Source: an uncultured Synergistaceae bacterium
GTDB taxonomy: Bacteria; Synergistota; Synergistia; Synergistales; Aminobacteriaceae
Direction: 5' to 3'
NCBI GenBank assembly: GCA_937870605.1
Contig: CALMZW010000220.1
Location: 1 to 5,364 of the forward strand
Length of the DNA stretch: 5,364 nucleotides
Notes under the pieces: generated by a model
Told to the model about the DNA's origin: nothing
The model's input: only the letters and a program-made list of their open reading frames with translations
Database searches by the model: none
Shown: one piece after another, positions 1 through 5,364 of the stretch
How positions within the stretch are numbered: the stretch's first letter is position 1
How the letters are laid out: each line of letters opens with the position of its first letter
Position numbers and translations under genes: made by a program

Positions 1-1260
1 CTGCTCCTCCATGAGATGGATGACCGGATTGACCGCGCCGGGATCTATTTCCGAACTGTGTGCGCCCGTCAGGGAACACACGTTTCTTGCGAACTCCACC
101 ACGGCGACCTGCATCCCGAGGCAAAGGCCAAGATACGGGATGCGTTTCTCGCGCGCGTAGCGGGCGGCCAGAATCTTCCCCTCGAAGCCGCGCGCCCCGA
201 ATCCGCCGGGAACCACGATTCCAGAGACGCCGGAGAGGACGTTCTCCGCGCCCTTTTCTTCGATTTCCTCGGCCTCGACGGACCGGATGGAAACGCGGAC
301 ATCGTGATGGACCCCGGCATGGTGCAACGCTTCCACCACGCTGAGATACGCATCCTTGTGGTTGATGTATTTTCCCACAAGAGCGATCTCCACCTCTCCC
401 GAAGGGTGACAGTACCGCTGCACGACCCGCTCCCAATCGGAAAGGTCGAGAGAGACCGGCGTCTCGATCCCGAGGCGCTTCATCACGAGAACATCGAGCT
501 TCTGGGCGTGGAGGCTCAGCGGAACCTTGTAGATCGTCGGCTCGTCGAGCGCCTGGATGACGGCCTCCTTCGGCACGTTGCAGAACAGGGCGATTTTGTC
601 GCGCATATCGTCGCACACTTCATAATGCGACCGGCAGACGATGATATCCGGCAGAATGCCGATGCGCCGGAGTTCCTGGACGCTGTGCTGGGTGGGTTTC
701 GTCTTGAGTTCCTGCGCGGCCTCCAGAAAAGGCACGAGCGTCACGTGGCAATACAGGACGTTCTCCCGTCCCACGCGGGAAGCCATCTGGCGGATCGCTT
801 CGAGAAACGGCTGGCCTTCGATATCCCCGACCGTGCCGCCGATCTCCGCGATCACGACGTCCATCTTGTCGGCCGAGCGGAGGATTCGTTCCTGAATCTC
901 GTTGGTGATGTGCGGAATGACCTGCACCGTTCCTCCGAGATAGATTCCCCTGCGTTCCTTGGAAATCACGGCGGAATAGATCTTTCCTGTCGTGACATTG
1001 TTGTCCGAGGAAAGGGACTCGTCGATGAAACGCTCGTAATGCCCCAGATCAAGATCCGTCTCGGCGCCGTCGTCGGTGACGAACACCTCGCCGTGCTGGA
1101 ACGGATTCATCGTCCCCGCATCGACGTTGATGTAGGGATCCAGCTTGATGATGGAAACGCGCAAGCCCCGCTTTTTGAGCAGGACTCCCAGAGAAGCAGC
1201 CGTAATCCCCTTGCCGAGGGAAGAAACAACTCCCCCTGTTACAAACACGAACTTCGCCAT
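1..1260 (-). CDS. pyrG: CTP synthase, N-terminal 420 codons (cut by window edge)
   Basis: CTP synthase makes CTP from UTP, ATP and glutamine-derived ammonia, the last step of de novo pyrimidine nucleotide synthesis in the cytoplasm. The translation begins MAKFVFVTGGVVSSLGKGIT and has the synthetase P-loop (SLGKG, Lys17), the Mg-binding region DLDLGHYERF (Asp71), the AEIGGTVGDIEGQPF motif (Glu139), and LKTKPTQHSV (185-194). After a linker the class I glutaminase domain starts near residue 290, with the oxyanion-loop motif PGGFGARG (351-358) and the nucleophile Cys380 in GLCLGMQ. The frame is open to base 1. The family is usually about 530-550 residues, so roughly 110-130 residues lie outside the window, including the catalytic His and Glu of the glutaminase. 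The ATG has GGAGGG seven bases upstream. It probably has its own promoter, since a terminator separates it from the upstream gene. No internal damage is seen. Confidence 0.97.
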   Translation of the reverse strand, partial: MAKFVFVTGGVVSSLGKGITAASLGVLLKKRGLRVSIIKLDPYINVDAGTMNPFQHGEVFVTDDGAETDLDLGHYERFIDESLSSDNNVTTGKIYSAVISKERRGIYLGGTVQVIPHITNEIQERILRSADKMDVVIAEIGGTVGDIEGQPFLEAIRQMASRVGRENVLYCHVTLVPFLEAAQELKTKPTQHSVQELRRIGILPDIIVCRSHYEVCDDMRDKIALFCNVPKEAVIQALDEPTIYKVPLSLHAQKLDVLVMKRLGIETPVSLDLSDWERVVQRYCHPSGEVEIALVGKYINHKDAYLSVVEALHHAGVHHDVRVSIRSVEAEEIEEKGAENVLSGVSGIVVPGGFGARGFEGKILAARYAREKRIPYLGLCLGMQVAVVEFARNVCSLTGAHSSEIDPGAVNPVIHLMEEQ

Positions 1261-1267
1261 CGGAAGG

Positions 1268-1273
1268 CCCTCC
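1268..1273 (-). promoter_or_regulatory. Ribosome binding site of pyrG
   Basis: The minus strand reads GGAGGG, followed by seven bases and then the pyrG ATG. This is a strong Shine-Dalgarno match at good spacing and fixes the start, which also matches the usual N-terminus of the CTP synthase family. Directly upstream is CAGGGAT (1274-1280), which is complementary to part of the terminator hairpin. Confidence 0.8.
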
Positions 1274-1290
1274 ATCCCTGCGTGGGTTCA

Positions 1291-1326
1291 AAAAAAGAAT
1301 AAGGACCAGGGATATCTCCTTGGTCC
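1291..1326 (-). terminator. Rho-independent terminator between the M23 peptidase gene and pyrG
   Basis: On the minus strand GGACCA (1326-1321) pairs with TGGTCC (1308-1303). Inside, after one A-C mismatch, GGA pairs with TCC around a GATA loop. This gives nine base pairs around one mismatch, followed at once by TTATTCTTTTTTT (1302-1290). It lies 40 bases past the peptidase stop codon and 30 bases before the pyrG start, so it should end the tal-rho-peptidase transcript. The helix is short but GC-rich and the T-tract is good. Its 5' arm abuts the probable pyrG -10 box, so it can be complete only in transcripts that come from upstream. Confidence 0.8.
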
Positions 1327-1355
1327 AGTGTACTCAATTCGCTTCAGGATGTCAT
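1320..1355 (-). promoter_or_regulatory. Probable sigma70-type promoter for pyrG
   Basis: The minus strand carries ATGACA (1355-1350, five of six matches to TTGACA), a spacer of exactly 17 bases, and TACACT (1332-1327, four of six matches to TATAAT). Standard spacing puts the transcription start at about the A at 1320, giving a leader of about 60 bases before the pyrG ATG. The location fits the need for a promoter, because the terminator downstream of the peptidase gene would otherwise cut pyrG off. The -10 match is only moderate and the promoter is inferred from sequence alone. Confidence 0.5.
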
Positions 1356-1366
1356 GCGAAAATTGC

Positions 1367-3193
1367 CTAACGCAACAACTTGAGCGGATTTATCGGTCTG
1401 TTATTCAGCCGCACCTCGAAGTGAAGATGCGTTCCTGTCGCCCTTCCGCTGGAGCCGACGGAGGCGATCACGGTCCCCGGAGACACCGACTGTCCCTGGC
1501 GGGCGTTCAGCGTCTGGCAGTGCGCGTAGAGAGCCGTATACCCGTTTCCGTGGTTGATGACGACCGTTCGGCCGTACCCGCCCATCCAGCCGACATACAC
1601 GACCTTGCCGGCCTTCGCCGACTTGATCGCACGTCCACGGGGCCCCTTGATGTCAAGTCCCGCGTGGAACTGTCTCCTGCGCGAAATCGGATGTCGTCTC
1701 CATCCGAAGGGGCTGTTGAGCTTTCCGATCACGGGCCATTTGAAGCTTCTGGAGAACGAGCGTTCCGCCTTGACGACCGGCTTCGCTGCGTCGTCATCCC
1801 CCGATGTCGTGGCTTCCGGAGCCGCGCCGGGTAGGAACAGTTCCTTTCCGGCAACGAGCGACGTCAGATCGGCTCCCGCGTTCACGGCGCGGATTTTCGC
1901 CGCGGCGATCTTGAACTTTTTCGCGAGCGACTCGACCGTCTCTCCCTTTTTGACAGCGACGAAGATACCGTCCTGGTTCGGAATCCGCAGGGCCGCTCCG
2001 GGTTTGAGAACGTCGGGATCTTTCAGCGCGTTGGAACCGAAGATCGTGTCGATCTCGACGTTGAAACGGTTCGCGATCGACCATAGGCTGTCGCCGGGGC
2101 CGACGATATAGGTCGTCACATGAAGCGGTTTCGCCTGATCCAGTTTTTCGGCGATTCGGGCCTTCCGCGTCCGGACTTCCTCGAGCGTCGCTTCGACGCT
2201 GTCGTTCGAGTTCGGAACCAGCAGAAGCTGTTGACTCGCAAGACGATCGGGACTCTTGAGTTCGTTCGCCTTTACGATGGAGTCGGAGCGGACACCGTAG
2301 CGGATCGCGATATCCGAGAGCGTCTCCCCGCTCCGGACCGTGTGCTCGACCCAATCGGCCCGGACGGGATGAAGGACGATCTCGTCGCCATCCTTGTCGT
2401 CGGATACATCCTCGAGCTCGTCCAGTTCGGGCAATTTCGATCCTTTTTCCTCAGATTTCAATTCTATGACGTCGTAATCGGGAATCGTCGTCTCGGAGAA
2501 GGGCGTGATTTCCGGCTTGTCTCCGTCGGGAAGCCTCTTCAGATCCGGAGAAACGAAAGAAGAGGCGTTCGATATCCCGAGATACGAGGGGAGACCCGAT
2601 TCCTCGCCGGCGGACGCCGGCAGCTCCCGTGAAGAGACCGTCTGAGCCGTCCCGGCGGCGAAAAGCGGAGAAACCTCCGCAGCCGCTTTCCCGGACGCAG
2701 CGGCATCGGTTCGCGATGCAGCCGGCTCCTCCACGCGGGTGCGTTTATCGGCCGGAAGCGTTACGACGAGCGGAGCCTTTTCCGGAACCGGCGACGGTGA
2801 CGCGGGGGCAACCCTCGGAGTCGCACGCAGGGCCGATTCACTGCCGCGCTCCGCAAGAGCCGGCGCGCCGGTTTCGGCGAAAGCCGCATCGACATCGTCG
2901 GGAACGAAGACACGGTTCCCGGGACTCGACGCCTCGTCCCGCACATCGAGGTCTTCGTGAAGTTCCGGCTTCGTATCCGAAACATCGATCAGAATAAAGC
3001 GAGAATCCTGAACCTCCGGTTCTCCGGAGGATTTTTCATGGGGAAGTTCCCCCCATGCGACCATGGCGTGTCTGTTTCCCGCACTGACGGTCAGAAGAAT
3101 TGCGGCGCCTACCATAAGAAAAACAACCGTGATAAAACCGAATCGTCCCTTTCCCCGGGGAGCGACCGGGGCCTTTTTCGACGATTTCTTCAC
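1367..3193 (-). CDS. Membrane-anchored LysM-repeat M23 family (LytM-like) peptidoglycan peptidase
   Basis: This is a predicted zinc endopeptidase or cell-separation factor acting on peptidoglycan outside the cytoplasmic membrane (608 residues). Order of parts: a basic cytoplasmic tail (KKSSKK...), one hydrophobic segment at about 18-36, a long low-complexity linker rich in Pro, Ala and acidic residues (to about 280), and three LysM repeats (about 282-327, 359-405, 410-455). The C-terminal M23 domain (about 480-608) begins near FKWPVIGKLNSPFGWR. Its zinc and catalytic residues look complete: His510 and Asp514 in FHAGLD, His558 in LYAH, and His589 and His591 in THLHFE. It should therefore be active, not a degenerate EnvC/NlpD-type activator. 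A possible signal peptidase site (TVSA/GN) leaves open anchored versus released protein. The GTG at 3193 is chosen because AAAGGAGG lies seven bases upstream. An upstream in-frame ATG at 3244 has no such site and lies inside a stem. It sits 63 bases after rho and is probably cotranscribed with it. Confidence 0.92.
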   Translation of the reverse strand: MKKSSKKAPVAPRGKGRFGFITVVFLMVGAAILLTVSAGNRHAMVAWGELPHEKSSGEPEVQDSRFILIDVSDTKPELHEDLDVRDEASSPGNRVFVPDDVDAAFAETGAPALAERGSESALRATPRVAPASPSPVPEKAPLVVTLPADKRTRVEEPAASRTDAAASGKAAAEVSPLFAAGTAQTVSSRELPASAGEESGLPSYLGISNASSFVSPDLKRLPDGDKPEITPFSETTIPDYDVIELKSEEKGSKLPELDELEDVSDDKDGDEIVLHPVRADWVEHTVRSGETLSDIAIRYGVRSDSIVKANELKSPDRLASQQLLLVPNSNDSVEATLEEVRTRKARIAEKLDQAKPLHVTTYIVGPGDSLWSIANRFNVEIDTIFGSNALKDPDVLKPGAALRIPNQDGIFVAVKKGETVESLAKKFKIAAAKIRAVNAGADLTSLVAGKELFLPGAAPEATTSGDDDAAKPVVKAERSFSRSFKWPVIGKLNSPFGWRRHPISRRRQFHAGLDIKGPRGRAIKSAKAGKVVYVGWMGGYGRTVVINHGNGYTALYAHCQTLNARQGQSVSPGTVIASVGSSGRATGTHLHFEVRLNNRPINPLKLLR

Positions 3194-3200
3194 GCATCTC

Positions 3201-3208
3201 CCTCCTTT
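3201..3208 (-). promoter_or_regulatory. Ribosome binding site that selects the GTG start of the M23 peptidase
   Basis: The minus strand reads AAAGGAGG, then seven bases, then GTG (3193-3191). This is a near-perfect Shine-Dalgarno site and decides between the GTG and the longer ATG version starting at 3244. A second ATG two bases before the GTG, inside the spacer, is out of frame and is not the start. Confidence 0.85.
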
Positions 3209-3257
3209 GATCCGGATGCAGATACGCCGGAAAAGTTCCGGCATCCGTTCCGGGATC
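3209..3257 (-). promoter_or_regulatory. Intercistronic stem-loop structure between rho and the M23 gene
   Basis: In the transcript the gap between the two genes can fold into stacked helices. GCCGGAA (3242-3236) pairs with TTCCGGC (3232-3226) around a CTT loop. Outside it GGAT (3246-3243) pairs with ATCC (3217-3214), and GATCC (3257-3253) pairs with GGATC (3213-3209). That is 16 base pairs interrupted by asymmetric bulges. No T-tract follows, so it is not an intrinsic terminator. It starts in the last base of the rho stop codon and ends directly at the peptidase's Shine-Dalgarno site. The base pairing is read from the sequence; a role in mRNA stability or in separating translation of the two genes is inference. 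Confidence 0.5.
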
Positions 3258-4690
3258 TAGGCAAGCTTGATGGACATGAAAAACTCTCTGTTCGATGCAG
3301 ACTGCTTCAGTTTATCTATGATGAGGGACAGCGCCGCCGATTCATCCACACTGACGATGCGGCGCCGGAGAAGCCAGAGTTTGCCCAGGTCTTCCTCGCT
3401 GAAAAGGAGTTCCTCGCGCCGGGTTCCCGATTTCGTGATATCGATGGCGGGAAAGACTCTCTGTTCCGCGAGCTTTCGGGACAGATGAAGCTCCATGTTG
3501 CCCGTCCCCTTGAATTCCTCGTATATGACATCGTCCATTCGGCTCCCCGTATCGACGAGGGCCGTTCCGATGATCGTCAGGCTTCCGCCCTCTTCGATAT
3601 TCCGCGCCGCCCCGAAAAAGCGCTTCGGAAAATACAGCGCAGCGGGGTCCATGCCTCCGGAAAGGGTTCGTCCGGAGGGCGGCACGACGAGATTCGACGC
3701 TCGCGCAAGGCGCGTAATGGAATCCAGAAGAAGGACGACGTCCTTGCCGGCTTCGACCAGACGCTTCGCTTTTTCCAGCGCGAGGTTGGCAACCCGCATG
3801 TGCTCGTCGGCCGGCCGGTCGAACGTCGACGCAATGATCTCGCCGTCCACGGAGCGAGCCATGTCCGTCACTTCTTCGGGGCGTTCGTCGATGAGAAGAA
3901 CCATCAGGATGATATCGGGATAGTTCTGCGTGATCGAGTTTGCGATTCGCTTGATCAGCGTGGTCTTTCCGGCTTTCGGGGGTGAAACCACAAGGGCGCG
4001 CTGTCCCTTGCCGATCGGGGAGAAGAGGTCCACAAGGCGGGTGGAAATTTCCTTCGGATCCGTTTCGAGCGTCAACTTTTCGTCCGGGAAGATCGGGGTC
4101 AGCGCGCCGAACTGCGGGCGCTTCCTCGCGGCCTCGGGATCGGAAAAATTGACCATTTCCACCCGAAGCAGGGCTTCATAATGCTCCTGATCCTTCGGCG
4201 GCCGGACAAAACCCCAGATGACATCCCCGTTCCGCAGTCCGAAGCGCCGGATCTGCGACGAGGAGACATACACGTCGTTGTCGCTCGGCAGAAGCCCCTT
4301 CGGACGCAAAAAGCCGTATCCTTCCGCCAGCACTTCGAGCGTTCCTCCGCCGAAGCGGAAGTTCATCGCGTCCGCCTGCGACTTCAGGATCGCGACGATC
4401 AAATCGTCTTTCCGGAGAGACGAAAAACCGGAAACGCCAAGATCTTTGGCGACTTTGCGAAGGTCGGAGATGATCTTCGGCGCAAGGCGCGAATAGGAAT
4501 ACTTCGGACGGGGCGCATTTCTGGAATCCGCCTCTACCGCCGTCTCTACGACGACGCTCGGAGGGGGCGTTTCGCAGGGAGGCTCCGCCTGAACCGCGAC
4601 GACCTCCGGCGCCTGATCGACGACGGCAGCCTTTTCCGCCGCCGCTGCCTTGGCCGACCTCGACGACCTGGACGAACTCTTAACCGCCAT
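3257..4690 (-). CDS. rho: Transcription termination factor Rho
   Basis: Rho is a hexameric RNA-dependent ATPase/translocase that releases RNA from stalled RNA polymerase. The 477-residue protein has an Ala/Ser/Pro-rich N-terminal extension (1 to about 65), the Rho N-terminal helical domain (about 69-105, with LRKDDLIVAILK), and the cold-shock-like RNA-binding domain with GYGFLRP (124-130) and YVSSSQIRRFGLR (141-153). The ATPase core has Walker A PPKAGKTT (237-244), the catalytic Glu in DERPEEV (Glu269), Walker B VVLLLDS (318-324), and DSITR (323-327), a segment linked to bicyclomycin binding in E. coli Rho. It also has RTLSGGMDPAALYFPKRFFG (341-360), the GTGNMELHLSRK region, and the likely arginine finger Arg411 in AEQRVFPAID. 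All key motifs are present, so it should be functional. The ATG overlaps the end of tal by 11 bases and has only a weak GGAAA-type upstream site, which suggests coupling to tal translation. The extension makes it longer than the 419-residue E. coli protein. Confidence 0.98.
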   Translation of the reverse strand: MAVKSSSRSSRSAKAAAAEKAAVVDQAPEVVAVQAEPPCETPPPSVVVETAVEADSRNAPRPKYSYSRLAPKIISDLRKVAKDLGVSGFSSLRKDDLIVAILKSQADAMNFRFGGGTLEVLAEGYGFLRPKGLLPSDNDVYVSSSQIRRFGLRNGDVIWGFVRPPKDQEHYEALLRVEMVNFSDPEAARKRPQFGALTPIFPDEKLTLETDPKEISTRLVDLFSPIGKGQRALVVSPPKAGKTTLIKRIANSITQNYPDIILMVLLIDERPEEVTDMARSVDGEIIASTFDRPADEHMRVANLALEKAKRLVEAGKDVVLLLDSITRLARASNLVVPPSGRTLSGGMDPAALYFPKRFFGAARNIEEGGSLTIIGTALVDTGSRMDDVIYEEFKGTGNMELHLSRKLAEQRVFPAIDITKSGTRREELLFSEEDLGKLWLLRRRIVSVDESAALSLIIDKLKQSASNREFFMSIKLA

Positions 4691-5336
4691 GATTTTTCCG
4701 GTACCGATTCCAGTCTGTCATAAATGACTCGAGACCCCTTTCGGTCAATGGGTGAGAATAACACTGCCGGAGCACCTTGAAAGGCACGGTGGCGATATCC
4801 GCTCCGGCGAGCGCGCACTCGAAAACATGCCGCGGGTGCCTGATGCTGGCCGCTATGATCTTCGTATCGAGGTCGTGGACGGAGAAGAGTTCCGCGATAT
4901 CCCGCACAAGTCCGACGCCGTCCTCGCCGATGTCGTCGAGACGGCCGACGAACGGACTGACATAGGACGCCCCCGCGCGAGCGGCGAGCAACGCCTGCTG
5001 GGGAGAAAAAACGAGAGTGACGTTCGTGGGAATTCCATCCTGGGAGAGGGTCCGTACGGCTGCGGTTCCTTCCGGAGTCATCGGAATCTTGACGACGATA
5101 TTCGAAGCAAGCGACGCCAGCTTCTTTCCTTCCTCGATCATTTCGTTCGTCGCGGAAGACGTCACTTCCGCGCTGACCGGGCCGTTCACGAAGCCGGCGA
5201 TCGACTTCAGAAGCTCAAAAAAATCGTCCTCTTCCCGCGACACCAGACTCGGATTGGTCGTTACGCCGGAAATGATCCCCCATGATTCCGCTGTTCGTAT
5301 TTCGTCGATGTTCGCCGTATCAATGAAAAATTCCAA
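4680..5336 (-). CDS. tal: Transaldolase of the TalC/fructose-6-phosphate aldolase family
   Basis: A small (218-residue) class I aldolase-type barrel of the TalC/FSA group, probably moving dihydroxyacetone units between sugar phosphates in the non-oxidative pentose phosphate pathway. It begins MEFFIDTANIDEI, with Asp6, VTTNPS (25-30), the Schiff-base Lys83 in IVVKIPMT, and SPFVGRLDD (127-135). Two positions separate the activities in this family: E. coli FSA has Gln59 and Tyr131, while transaldolases have Glu and Phe. Here they are Glu57 (SAEV) and Phe129 (SPFV), so transaldolase is more likely than fructose-6-phosphate aldolase, although automatic annotation often gives fsa. The start is TTG, supported by AAGGA nine bases upstream and by the family's conserved N-terminus. 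The stop codon lies within the first codons of rho. The promoter is probably beyond the right edge. Confidence 0.95.
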   Translation of the reverse strand: MEFFIDTANIDEIRTAESWGIISGVTTNPSLVSREEDDFFELLKSIAGFVNGPVSAEVTSSATNEMIEEGKKLASLASNIVVKIPMTPEGTAAVRTLSQDGIPTNVTLVFSPQQALLAARAGASYVSPFVGRLDDIGEDGVGLVRDIAELFSVHDLDTKIIAASIRHPRHVFECALAGADIATVPFKVLRQCYSHPLTERGLESFMTDWNRYRKNHGG

Positions 5337-5345
5337 TCTATCCCA

Positions 5346-5350
5346 TCCTT
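5346..5350 (-). promoter_or_regulatory. Ribosome binding site of tal (TTG start)
   Basis: The minus strand reads AAGGA with nine bases before the TTG at 5336-5334. No in-frame ATG gives the conserved MEFFIDTAN start, so this site supports the TTG. The remaining bases to the window edge (5351-5364) show no recognisable promoter. Confidence 0.6.
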
Positions 5351-5364
5351 ACAGAAAGATCGCT

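Noticed and set aside
16..1302. 428-codon open frame on the plus strand
   Set aside because: It lies antisense to pyrG, whose protein matches the CTP synthase family over its whole visible length. The antisense product is rich in Arg, Asp and His with no recognisable domain, as expected from the complement of GC-rich codons.
3194..3244. Longer version of the M23 protein starting at the ATG at 3244
   Set aside because: It has no Shine-Dalgarno site, the ATG lies within a stable hairpin, and the GTG at 3193 has an excellent site and gives a normal basic tail before the membrane segment.
3654..3678. Inverted repeat CCTCCGG/CCGGAGG inside rho
   Set aside because: The 11-base loop has no T-tract after it, and the sequence encodes the conserved PPSGRTLSGG segment, so codon choice explains it.
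2957..3985. 342-codon open frame on the plus strand
   Set aside because: It spans parts of the M23 gene and rho in antisense and crosses their boundary. No domain or ribosome binding site supports it.
4181..5285. Plus-strand open frames of 180 and 177 codons
   Set aside because: Both are antisense to rho and tal, which are firmly identified. Composition is Arg-rich and shadow-like.
5338..5346. Two-codon open frame (ATG GGA TAG) just before tal
   Set aside because: Its ATG overlaps the AAGGA ribosome binding site of tal, so that site cannot serve it. It is most likely chance.
1..5364. Search for CRISPR repeats, insertion sequence ends, tRNA genes or phage genes
   Set aside because: No spaced direct repeats, transposase motifs, terminal inverted repeats or tRNA-like cloverleaf were seen. 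The window is fully accounted for by four housekeeping genes and two short gaps.

Overview
The window is almost entirely coding. All four genes are on the minus strand, so they read from right to left: tal (transaldolase/FSA family), rho (transcription termination factor), a membrane-anchored LysM-M23 cell-wall peptidase, and the first 420 codons of pyrG (CTP synthase), which runs off the left edge. Base composition is visibly GC-rich, and the long open frames on the plus strand are antisense shadows of these genes. TTG and GTG starts are used for tal and the peptidase, both with good Shine-Dalgarno sites.

The organism cannot be named from these genes with certainty. A tal/fsa gene beside rho is typical of anaerobic Firmicutes and some neighbouring phyla. 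A single-TM LysM-M23 protein and pyrG next to them would fit a moderately GC-rich anaerobe, perhaps of the Synergistota or a Clostridia-like lineage. This is inference from gene order and composition. No mobile element, CRISPR, tRNA, rRNA or phage gene is visible.

Layout: tal (5336-4680) overlaps the start of rho (4690-3257) by 11 bases, suggesting translational coupling. A 63-base gap separates rho from the peptidase. Almost all of it can fold into one stem structure that starts in the rho stop codon and ends exactly at the peptidase's Shine-Dalgarno site. The peptidase (3193-1367) is followed by a 106-base gap holding a Rho-independent terminator and a probable sigma70-type promoter for pyrG (1260 to beyond position 1). 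The predicted pyrG start point lies inside the terminator. Transcripts from upstream would therefore carry the full hairpin, while transcripts from the pyrG promoter would lack one half of it.

Functionally this is a housekeeping region: carbon rearrangement (tal), RNA release (rho), peptidoglycan remodelling (M23) and pyrimidine nucleotide synthesis (pyrG). The first three probably share an mRNA that ends before pyrG. I see no new defence or mobile system. The points worth a second look are the two intergenic RNA/promoter arrangements.
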